Assembly: GCA_002311385.1 (NCBI GenBank)
Contig: DCAE01000054.1
Location: 1-8,711, forward strand
DNA: 8,711 nt
Direction of reading: 5' to 3'
Source of the DNA: Dehalococcoidia bacterium UBA1141
Lineage (GTDB): Bacteria > Chloroflexota > Dehalococcoidia > Lucifugimonadales > UBA3495
This document shows positions 1 to 5,771 of the stretch, in pieces. Both the position numbers and the translations under genes were made by a program. Below the pieces are notes generated by a model. That model was not told the origin of the DNA, made no database searches, and saw nothing but the letters and a program-made list of their open reading frames with translations. Positions within the stretch are counted from its first letter, which is position 1. Each line of letters begins with the position of its first letter.

Positions 1-21
1 CATTATCGCTGAACGCCTACA
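1..21. repeat. Inner end of an outward-extending repeat (left copy)
   Basis: The first 21 bases match the reverse complement of 8623-8643 at 20 of 21 positions; the shared core is CATTATC(G/C)CTGAACGCCT followed by ACA. The match stops at 21/22 here and at 8622/8623 on the right, so both copies point out of the window. The end trinucleotides (TGT...ACA, read from the element) resemble termini of several insertion-sequence families, and the single mismatch would fit left versus right ends of one element. No transposase is visible because the body lies outside. The repeat could also be a dispersed non-coding repeat at which an assembly broke. Confidence 0.6.
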
Positions 22-46
22 TCCTGCAATTCTGTCCGAGGAAGGC

Positions 47-508
47 ATGTGGGTTGTGGAAACGATCCTGTCTTCCGAAACCCCACCGGCCGAAATCTTG
101 CCGGCTGAAATCCAACTGACCGAAATCCTGCCTGCTGAAATCCAACCGGCCGAAATTGATTCCTCTATTTCCATCGATTCATCCATTGGGCCAAACATCA
201 TCCCCCATATTTTCGTGGGAGCCGCCACAATTGATGGAGCCCCGGCTCCTGATGGAACTGTGATTACCGCATGGGTCGCAGTAACGGATGCTTTCACCTC
301 AGTGATAACGTTCGGAGCTATCGACGGGAATCCGAACACGGCTTTCGAGGCCATAACAATCATAGTGCCAGCGGAGCAAGCGCAGATTGGCGCTTCAGTC
401 GTGACGGGCGGCATGTACTCCATCATGACCAACCAGTTGTCCAGTGGATCCCACAACGGCAAGGCAGTATCGTTTCGGACGGGCGACCGCGTTGCAGGTC
501 AGTCCTAG
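47..508 (+). CDS. C-terminal part of a surface-type protein with PAEI repeats; stop codon before conserved tail
   Basis: The frame is open to the left edge (from base 2), so the true start may lie upstream. ATG 47 is preceded by GAGGAAGG, a Shine-Dalgarno-like stretch but very close to the start. No signal peptide is visible. The N-terminal part is five degenerate pentapeptides (PAEIL, PAEIQ, LTEIL, PAEIQ, PAEID), then two IDSSI(S/G) units. After these comes a domain starting PHIFVGAATIDGAPAPDGT and ending in a beta-rich GGMYSIM...GKAVSFRTGDRVAGQS. From memory, similar domains are common in predicted secreted or surface proteins of SAR202-like Chloroflexota and end in a W..GGADELNL motif. Here TAG 506-508 interrupts exactly before that tail, which is still encoded in frame (VWTSGRADELNL, 509-544), with the next stop at 593-595. 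Also unusual is a stretch of about 35 residues between AWVA and QIGASVV that I do not expect in the domain. Function unknown; probably a remnant or a recently stopped gene. Confidence 0.55.
   Translation: MWVVETILSSETPPAEILPAEIQLTEILPAEIQPAEIDSSISIDSSIGPNIIPHIFVGAATIDGAPAPDGTVITAWVAVTDAFTSVITFGAIDGNPNTAFEAITIIVPAEQAQIGASVVTGGMYSIMTNQLSSGSHNGKAVSFRTGDRVAGQS
86..190 (+). repeat. In-gene tandem repeats (15-nt and 18-nt units)
   Basis: Five 15-nt units at 86-160, each containing gaaat, encode PAEIL/PAEIQ/LTEIL/PAEIQ/PAEID, with alternating L and Q giving a higher 30-nt period. Two 18-nt units follow, overlapping the last one (155-172 and 173-190), encoding IDSSIS and IDSSIG. Such arrays usually act as flexible linkers or spacers in surface proteins and change length by slippage. 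Confidence 0.8.
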
Positions 509-595
509 GTATGGACAAGTGGGAGAGCGGATGAATTGAATCTCATTTGGGGCGGGCCCTTATTGCTGGGCTTCGACCATGGGATTTGCTGCTGA
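509..595 (+). pseudogene. Untranslated in-frame tail of the preceding gene
   Basis: Read in the same frame as the preceding gene, directly after its TAG, this stretch gives VWTSGRADELNL and then about 16 unrelated residues to TGA at 593-595. The DELNL motif is the expected C-terminal end of the domain, so this is most simply coding sequence cut off by a point mutation. Stop readthrough is possible, but nothing in the sequence specifically supports it. Confidence 0.5.
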
Positions 596-683
596 TTCCT
601 CTAATTATGGGAATGATTGGCCAACTAAAAGCAACTTCACTCAAGACCGCTCCGGACGTGGGTTAGTGAGTTAGGGCCTCAAC

Positions 684-712
684 TTGACACTGGTTGGAGC
701 TAAATCTACGAT
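684..712 (+). promoter_or_regulatory. Probable sigma70-type promoter of the DUF1800-DUF1501-NHL operon
   Basis: A perfect -35 box TTGACA (684-689) is followed after exactly 17 bases by TACGAT (707-712), which keeps the most conserved T, A and final T of the -10 consensus. Transcription would start near 719, leaving a leader of about 79 bases before ATG 798. No other promoter-like pair this good was seen upstream of the operon. Confidence 0.6.
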
Positions 713-720
713 GTCTTTAT

Positions 721-737
721 CCCGGTCATAAGCCGGG
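721..737 (+). other. Small hairpin at the very start of the operon leader
   Basis: CCCGG (721-725) and CCGGG (733-737) form a perfect 5-bp GC stem with a 7-base loop. It would sit within the first 20 bases of the predicted transcript, where such stems can protect mRNA 5' ends. No U-run follows, so it is not a terminator. It could be chance. Confidence 0.3.
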
Positions 738-797
738 TCGCACAGCGGATCATAGGCTGAATCTCAAGTCGGCGGCTGTCGACCTACCCCTGGATTA

Positions 798-2276
798 ATG
801 CGGCAATCTATGGTCGCCATGATGAAAAAACGAGGTTGGAGCTTGGCACACCAGAAAGAAATCGCCCCGAATAAATTGGCGAATGAAGAGATTGCCTCCA
901 TGGCCCACTTGATGCGGCGGGCGGGCTTTGGCGACCCCCGCAGGGATCTGGATGTCCGGGTTAGCCAGGGATACGAAGAAGTAGTCGAGGAGCTTCTGCA
1001 CCCGGAGGACCAGCCCGCCATCAACGATGAATTGCTGTACCGCATCTTTCCGGGTTATGAGGGAGCCTTGGGCCCACCCATAAACCAGGCTGAATGGGTA
1101 TACCGGATGATTAACACCAAACGGCCGTTGGAAGAGAAGATGGCCCTTTTCTGGCACCAGTTGTTCGCCACCAGCAATTCCAAGGTAGACAATCCTCCCG
1201 AGATTACCCGTCAGATTGCTATGTTCCGGCGATTCGGGTTGGGCAAATACCGCGACCTGCTGATGGAGTTGGCTAAGTCCCCGGCCATGATTTTCTGGTT
1301 GGACAACCACGGAAACCACGATGGGGCGACCAACGAAAATTGGGGCAGGGAGTTGTTGGAACTCTTTTCCTTGGGCGTGGGCAATTACACCGAAGACGAC
1401 ATCCAAGAAGCGGCCAGGGCCTTCACCGGCTGGACCATTGCGCCCAAGATACCCCGCAACCCTCTGGGCCGATTTTATTGGGAGTTTGAGTATAAACCCG
1501 AAGACCACGACGAAAGAGAAAAGACCTTTTTGGGGCATACCGGCAACCTAAACGGCGAAGATATCGTGGATATCATCGTGGAGCAACCGGCTACGGCCCG
1601 GTTTCTTGCTCGCCACCTTTACAGATTCTTCGTGGCCGACGAGCCGCCGGTGCCCAATTGGAACATCACACCACCGAATGACCCCGACGCAATCGATGCG
1701 TTGGTGGCTGCTTACAACGATTCCGATGGGGATATCACCTCTATCTTAAGAGTCCTTTTCAACGCGGATTTCTTCAAGGGTTCCCGTTTTGCCAAGGTGA
1801 AAAGTCCGGCCGAGCTGATAATCGGTACTGTACGCATCTCAGGCGGTTATTACGGCTTCAGACCCGGATTGAACAATCTGGCCTTGGAGTGCGGCTGGCA
1901 AGGTCAGGAGTTGTTGAACCCACCCAGTGTGGAGAGTTGGCATACCGGCCAGGCATGGTTGGACGTGGGAACTCTGTTGCGGCGGGTTAATTTCGCTGCC
2001 AGGACATTGGGAGACACATCATTGCCCGGTGTTCGAACTATCATCGAAGGCATACGGGAACAAGGCAACCTTTCGCCTGGAGAGGTAGTCGCTGCTTGCC
2101 TTGATGCGGTAGGGCCGTTGGAAGTCGGCGAAGAGACTCACGCCGAACTGATGGTCAATGCCGAAAAAAATGGCCGGTTGGCTTGGAGCACACCCGGGGA
2201 AGTCAACGCCTCAGAAAAGACGTTGGGCAAGATTTTGACCTTGATTGCCGCCTCCAAAGACTATCAATTCGCCTAG
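798..2276 (+). CDS. DUF1800 family protein
   Basis: This 492-residue protein carries the DUF1800 hallmarks in order: MAHLMRRAGFG (residues 35-45), the core N179-G193 ending RELLELFSLG followed by ARAFTGW (206-212), then FLARHLYRFFVADEP, FKGSRFAKVKSPAELI and, near 369-385, GQELLNPPSVESWHTG. Length is normal for the family. The molecular function is unknown; the family is very often encoded beside DUF1501 and the two are assumed to work together. Unlike many exported relatives this one shows no Sec or Tat signal, suggesting a cytoplasmic protein or export by another route. The start is uncertain: ATG 798 has no convincing ribosome binding site, and ATG 819 or 822 (giving MMKKRG.../MKKRG...) fits about as well. 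It is first in the operon, 30 bases ahead of the DUF1501 gene. The reading frame is intact. Confidence 0.95.
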   Translation: MRQSMVAMMKKRGWSLAHQKEIAPNKLANEEIASMAHLMRRAGFGDPRRDLDVRVSQGYEEVVEELLHPEDQPAINDELLYRIFPGYEGALGPPINQAEWVYRMINTKRPLEEKMALFWHQLFATSNSKVDNPPEITRQIAMFRRFGLGKYRDLLMELAKSPAMIFWLDNHGNHDGATNENWGRELLELFSLGVGNYTEDDIQEAARAFTGWTIAPKIPRNPLGRFYWEFEYKPEDHDEREKTFLGHTGNLNGEDIVDIIVEQPATARFLARHLYRFFVADEPPVPNWNITPPNDPDAIDALVAAYNDSDGDITSILRVLFNADFFKGSRFAKVKSPAELIIGTVRISGGYYGFRPGLNNLALECGWQGQELLNPPSVESWHTGQAWLDVGTLLRRVNFAARTLGDTSLPGVRTIIEGIREQGNLSPGEVVAACLDAVGPLEVGEETHAELMVNAEKNGRLAWSTPGEVNASEKTLGKILTLIAASKDYQFA

Positions 2277-2306
2277 GCAAGCGCACATGACTAAGAGGAA
2301 TTAAAC

Positions 2307-3440
2307 ATGGCATCAACCAATAAAGACCCGGTGTTGGTGGTATTGGAGCTTACCGGGGCGAACGACTACCTGAATACCATTGTTCCTTATGCCGATCCTG
2401 TGTATTGGGATAATCGGCCCAAGGTTTATATCCCCAAAGACCAATTACTCCCCATAGATAACGAACTGGCATTCCGGTCCGACGTAGAGCCGTTCAAACA
2501 GATTTACGACAACGGAAACATGGCAATAATCCATGGAATCGGGTTTGAGAACTCACCCCGTTCCCATTTTCGCGCCATGGATATCTGGCATACTTGCGAA
2601 CCGGACTCTATAGGCATAAACGGCTGGCTCGGCAAGGTCATCCGGGACTTGGACCCGGTCGGCGAGAACGTGCTTAAGGGAGTGAATTTTGGCCAAGGGT
2701 TACCCCGGGCTCTAACGATGCGGGGAGTGCCGGTTACCTCCGTGAACCACCTAGCTTCATATGGCGTGCTCTCGTCACTGCCGGGCGCATCCGAAGAGGA
2801 CCGTAGTCAGTTGCTGGAGAGCTTTGCGAAGATGTATGCCCCTGCCATCGGCACCGGACCGGTAATGGATTATCTGGGGCAAACCGGGCGGGACGCATTG
2901 AGGGGCGCCGACATGATAAAGGTGGCTCCGGAAAGGTATTCATCCAACATTAAGTATGAGAATAATGCCATTGGAAGGTCGCTACGGGATGTGGCCCAAG
3001 TACACCTGGCCGGTCTGGGGACTCAGGTCTTTTACACCTCCTATGGCCCATTCGATACCCACTTCAATCAACCCGGATCACACACCAAGCTTTGGATGGA
3101 CATCTCCAAGGCCATCAGTGACTTTTTCGCCGACCTGCGGGAGCATGACGCAGGTGAAGAAGTGGTGATGATGCTGTTTAGCGAGTTTGGACGCCGCGTG
3201 CGGGATAACGGCACCGGTACGGACCACGGAGCGGCCGGAGTCGCATTCGCCATCGGCGATCGGGTGAATGGCGGCATGTACGGGTCCTATCCCTCTTTGA
3301 AACCCGAGGACCTCTCGCAAGGAGACCTGGCTCCGAACTATGACTTCCGCGGTTTCTACTCAACGCTGGTTGACCGATGGCTGGGGCTCGACCCAGTGTC
3401 CGTAGTGGGCGGGAAATTTGAGCAAATGGCCTTTGTGTAG
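2307..3440 (+). CDS. DUF1501 family protein (alkaline phosphatase/sulfatase-like fold)
   Basis: The 377 residues cover the family end to end. The N-terminal strand and metal-site region reads VLELTGANDYLNTIVPYADP (residues 12-31), where relatives usually have GGND, so Gly18 is replaced by Ala while Asn19 and Asp20 remain. The middle motif PRSHFRAMDIW is at 84-94. The C-terminal block has FSEFGRR (291-297) and TDHG (305-308), whose Asp and His are the probable metal ligands. The family is related to the alkaline phosphatase/sulfatase superfamily, but no substrate is established. No Tat or Sec signal is present although many homologues have one. The start is well supported: AGAGGA at 2294-2299 lies seven bases before ATG. 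It is the middle gene of the operon, 36 bases before the NHL gene, and almost certainly partners DUF1800. Confidence 0.95.
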   Translation: MASTNKDPVLVVLELTGANDYLNTIVPYADPVYWDNRPKVYIPKDQLLPIDNELAFRSDVEPFKQIYDNGNMAIIHGIGFENSPRSHFRAMDIWHTCEPDSIGINGWLGKVIRDLDPVGENVLKGVNFGQGLPRALTMRGVPVTSVNHLASYGVLSSLPGASEEDRSQLLESFAKMYAPAIGTGPVMDYLGQTGRDALRGADMIKVAPERYSSNIKYENNAIGRSLRDVAQVHLAGLGTQVFYTSYGPFDTHFNQPGSHTKLWMDISKAISDFFADLREHDAGEEVVMMLFSEFGRRVRDNGTGTDHGAAGVAFAIGDRVNGGMYGSYPSLKPEDLSQGDLAPNYDFRGFYSTLVDRWLGLDPVSVVGGKFEQMAFV

Positions 3441-3476
3441 CCCGGTGCAACACGAATTTGTCTTCGGAGAACCGCT

Positions 3477-4475
3477 ATGCTGACCACTGTTGCCGCTGGC
3501 CGAGTGTTCGACTATAGCTACTGTATCGGCATGTACAGCCAGTCGGGCTTGGGGTTCTGGACTCCTCAAGACTTTGTATTGGGCGAAAACGACCGCGTCT
3601 ATGTCTTGAGCCGCGGCGTCGAACAATTGGGCCAACGGATTAGCAAGATTACCTTGGACCAAGAGTTCCAAGGCCAGTTCGGCTCCTTCGGCGCGGAGGA
3701 TGGGCGGTTCGTCTGGCCCCGTTCCATAGATTTGGACAGGAATGGCCGGGTTTTTGTTACGGATGAATATCTGAACCGAATATCGATCTTCGACGGAGAG
3801 GGGGCCTTCCGGTATCACTGGGGCAGGCCCGGCAGCGGGGACGGCGAGCTAAGCGGGCCATCGGGAATAGCATTCGATTCTCATGGCTCAGTTTGGGTTG
3901 TTGATAGCCTGAATCACCGCGTCCAAAATTTCAGCAACATCGGCGAGTTCAAATCGAATTTCGGGCGGGAAGGCCACGGCAACGGCGATTTGGAGAACCC
4001 CTGGGGAATCTGCATCGATCATGAAGACTGCATCTACGTGGCTGACTGGGGAAACAACCGGGTGCAGAAATTCTCTCCCGATGGAGAGTTGCTAGTGAAA
4101 TTCGAGGCCTCCAGCAGCGGCGCGGGCACACTCAAAGGTCCCTCCGGTGTGGCCGTGGATTCGGATGGAGATGTTTACGTCACCGACTGGGGGAACCACC
4201 GGGTGCAGATTTATGCTGCCGACGGTAAATACATAACGGCCTTGGTTGGAGACGCACAAGAACCGTCCCAATGGACGCAGACCTACATCGAGGCCAACCC
4301 GGATATCATGAAGGCTCGACGCCGGGTCGATCTGGAACCTGAGTGGCGGTTCCGTAGGCCTGTGGCCGTGAACGTTGATGCCGCCGGTCGCATAATAATC
4401 TTGGAATCCTACCGCCACCGATTACAGATCTACAATAAACTCAAGGATTACGAAGAACACTCTTTAAATTTATAG
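3477..4475 (+). CDS. Six-bladed NHL-repeat beta-propeller protein
   Basis: The 332 residues hold six NHL-type blades at about 27-60, 78-108, 127-153, 174-200, 221-250 and 292-320. The clearest read P.GIA.D..G..WV.DS.NHRVQ.F, with near-identical DWGN(N/H)RVQ in blades four and five. Between blades five and six is a 35-residue charged insertion (about 257-292, TYIEANPDIMKARRR), which would protrude from the propeller. NHL propellers generally bind proteins, peptides or ligands; a few are enzymes (peptidylglycine lyase type), but no catalytic set is recognisable here. There is no signal peptide or membrane segment. GGAGA at 3466-3470, six bases before ATG, fixes the start. It is the last gene of the operon, followed 39 bases later by a terminator, so it is probably the binding or scaffold partner of the DUF1501/DUF1800 pair (inference from context). 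Confidence 0.92.
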   Translation: MLTTVAAGRVFDYSYCIGMYSQSGLGFWTPQDFVLGENDRVYVLSRGVEQLGQRISKITLDQEFQGQFGSFGAEDGRFVWPRSIDLDRNGRVFVTDEYLNRISIFDGEGAFRYHWGRPGSGDGELSGPSGIAFDSHGSVWVVDSLNHRVQNFSNIGEFKSNFGREGHGNGDLENPWGICIDHEDCIYVADWGNNRVQKFSPDGELLVKFEASSSGAGTLKGPSGVAVDSDGDVYVTDWGNHRVQIYAADGKYITALVGDAQEPSQWTQTYIEANPDIMKARRRVDLEPEWRFRRPVAVNVDAAGRIIILESYRHRLQIYNKLKDYEEHSLNL

Positions 4476-4514
4476 AGCGCCTAAATAGGCAAAATTTCCG
4501 ACCCAGCCTGCGGT

Positions 4515-4558
4515 AAAAACGAAGAGGCCCCTTAATTGTGAGGGGTCTCTTCGTTTTT
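4515..4558 (+). terminator. Strong intrinsic terminator after the NHL gene, probably bidirectional
   Basis: An 18-base left arm (4515-4532, starting AAAAACGAAGAGG) pairs with 4541-4558 across an 8-base loop, with a single G-U wobble as the only imperfection. The stem is closed by a T5 run on the plus strand and an A5 run on the left, so it can also stop transcription arriving from the right. Confidence 0.92.
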
Positions 4559-4712
4559 AGGTTCGCCCTAGGCGCTGTGAGTTACTTGGGTCGCTTCTAG
4601 GAATGACTAGAAAGCTGAGCGCATGGGTCAGCTCGCGATTCGGCTATAGCGTGCTGGGTCAAAAATCTGAGAGAACTATTATGACTTGGACGGCAAAATC
4701 CTAGAATCTCAT

Positions 4713-4849
4713 CGATACGGGATTGCCCCAAAAGTCTTCTTCACAATGTCATTCTGAGTGGAGCGAAGAATCTTTACGTCTGGGCAATGAGATTCTTCGT
4801 CGCTTCGCTCCTCAGAATGACAGTTTTGAGGCAAGGCCCATCGGTATCG
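4713..4849. mobile_element. Possible MITE-like element with terminal inverted repeats and 4-bp duplication
   Basis: The outer ends CGATAC (4713-4718) and GTATCG (4844-4849) are inverted copies. Further in, GCCCCAAAA (4725-4733) is inverted with one mismatch as TTTTGAGGC (4824-4832), so the inverted repeat is imperfect with an indel. TCAT occurs immediately outside both ends (4709-4712 and 4850-4853), as expected of a target-site duplication and not of a longer palindrome. The centre is the long palindrome at 4747-4822. The element has no coding capacity and would depend on a transposase elsewhere. The boundaries are inferred. Confidence 0.45.
4747..4822. repeat. Long imperfect palindrome of the TGTCATTCTGAG...CTCAGAATGACA type
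   Basis: The left arm 4747-4773 (TGTCATTCTGAG, TG, GAGCGAAG, AATCT) pairs with 4790-4822, which has the same blocks inverted, lacks the TG and adds eight bases (CGACGAAG in left-arm sense). The loop is 16 bases. Repeats with this TCATTCTGAG...GAGCGAAGAATCT sequence are, from memory, widely dispersed in genomes of several phyla and are frequently mis-annotated as small proteins reading SEESLR...EILRRFAPQND. Confidence 0.85.
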
Positions 4850-4974
4850 TCATGATTACATCCGGCATGCTGACGTCATATTGGCGCGTCGAATGGGGTC
4901 TTTGGGTGTGATTGCTTGTCACGTTCATTAAACATTCAGATAAGCTCATGGCCTTTGGTGGAGAATTGCGTTTT

Positions 4975-5536
4975 ATGCGTGGGAATTGGAAATCACTGAT
5001 AGATTATTTTAGAAAAATGAAGGGGACATCCGAAAGCCCACCCAGAGTGAGTTCATCCGAGATACTCTGGTCTTCAGCAGGCGCTTTTTTTAGGTATCGT
5101 TTCGCTGACAGTAACCAATTACAAGATTCTTGATGGCACGGACCTGGTAATGGTCATAGGCTCTTTCGGCGCTTCTGCCGTACTCGTCTACGGCGCTGCT
5201 GAGAGCCCGTTGGCTCAACCCAGGAACCTAATCGGTGGTCATGTAATTTCCGCAATTATTGGAGTTACCGCTTATCAGTTGCTTGATGCAGAATTATGGT
5301 TGGGTGCTCCTTTGGCAGTATCCGCAGCAATCGCTGCCATGCACGCAACCAGAACCCTCCATCCTCCCGGTGGCGGCACGGCTTTGATCGCGGTAATCGG
5401 AAGCGCGAAAATTCATGCTCTGGGTTACTTGTTTGTGATTATTCCGACCGGAGTCGGTGCCATTCTTATCTTGGTGGTAGCGCTGCTAGTTAACAACATG
5501 CCCAAGAACAAGCAGTACCCCAAGTTTTGGCATTAG
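4975..5536 (+). pseudogene. HPP family integral membrane protein, frameshifted at a T7 run
   Basis: Two frames together encode a normal HPP-family protein of about 186 residues. The first frame from ATG 4975 (GGAG at 4960-4963, 11 bases upstream; ATG 4948 is an in-frame alternative) gives MRGNWKSLIDYFRKMKG...ILWSSAGAF. The second, from 5090, continues LGIVSLTVTNYKILDGTDL into the conserved core. The switch falls in seven T at 5085-5091: with six T the join reads AGAFLGIV, exactly as the family requires, whereas as written the first frame ends at TGA 5131-5133. HPP proteins are small membrane proteins with about four to five hydrophobic segments, named after a His-Pro-Pro motif; plant and cyanobacterial members have been linked to nitrite transport, while most bacterial ones are uncharacterised. 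The alternatives are an assembly error in the homopolymer, real inactivation, or a recoding event. Confidence 0.88.
5150..5536 (+). CDS. HPP family protein, C-terminal open fragment
   Basis: This 128-residue open fragment contains most of the family core: IGSFGASAVLVYGA (residues 3-16), PLAQPRNLIGGH (20-31), then RTLHPPGGGTALIAVIG (68-84) with the name-giving HPP at 71-73, and a last hydrophobic helix ending ALLVNN. Homology starts upstream of ATG 5150 in the same frame (to 5090), and no ribosome binding site precedes 5150, so it is the downstream part of the frameshifted gene, not an independent gene. On its own it lacks the first membrane segment. Confidence 0.7.
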   Translation: MVIGSFGASAVLVYGAAESPLAQPRNLIGGHVISAIIGVTAYQLLDAELWLGAPLAVSAAIAAMHATRTLHPPGGGTALIAVIGSAKIHALGYLFVIIPTGVGAILILVVALLVNNMPKNKQYPKFWH

Positions 5537-5579
5537 CTCCCGGGATCACTCTCGCAACATCTCCCCGACTTGAATACCT

Positions 5580-5721
5580 GGAGAATCACCACTGATTAGG
5601 GCGGTGTTAGATTCAATGTGAAAAGTGATTGCAGGCACACATTGACGTAATTTAGACGGTTAGACTGGGCAAAGTCGAACGATACCAGCAGCACGGGTTG
5701 GCGGTGTTGGTGATTTTCTCC
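5580..5721. repeat. Spaced inverted repeat between the convergent HPP and LuxR genes
   Basis: GGAGAATCACCA (5580-5591) recurs inverted as TGGTGATTTTCTCC (5708-5721), the second copy carrying two extra bases. A direct repeat GGCGGTGTT (5600-5608 and 5700-5708) lies inside. The 116-base spacing is too long for a terminator. No other structure or gene was seen in 5537-5771, which has no obvious hairpin terminator for either convergent gene. Confidence 0.35.
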
Positions 5722-5771
5722 AATGGACGGGGACCCGTAAAGTCGGGCTGAAGGCAAGTTCAGTAGAGAGT

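Larger units (their letters stand above)
4476..4974. other. Gene-poor intergenic stretch of 499 bases
   Basis: It holds the operon terminator (4515-4558) and the palindromic element (4713-4849). Outside these I see only short weak inverted repeats (for example TTCTAG/CTAGAA near 4594-4611) and no RNA gene. A weak promoter-like pair, TTGTCA (4916-4921) and AGATAA (4938-4943), lies before the HPP gene but is not convincing. The open frame 4723-4911 is an artefact of the palindrome. Confidence 0.6.

Noticed and set aside
795..1538. Long minus-strand open frame of 247 codons opposite the DUF1800 gene
   Set aside because: It is antisense to a strongly conserved coding region and shows no family features; a codon-bias shadow.
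2287..2304. Five-codon minicistron (ATG ACT AAG AGG AAT TAA) overlapping the DUF1501 ribosome binding site
   Set aside because: It has no start signal of its own and no regulatory codon pattern; probably chance.
4479..4490. Hairpin GCCT-AAAT-AGGC just after the NHL stop
   Set aside because: The stem is only four pairs, and the real terminator 25 bases later is far stronger.
4564..4660. Short palindromes (CGCC-CTA-GGCG, TTCTAG/CTAGAA, AGCTGA/TCAGCT) that could suggest a structured RNA
   Set aside because: The stems are four to six pairs, unrelated to each other, and lack a consistent fold or a promoter.
4723..4911. A 62-codon open frame reading MPQKSSSQCHSEWSEESLR...
   Set aside because: It is translation through the palindromic repeat, a well-known source of false small proteins, with no ribosome binding site or domain.
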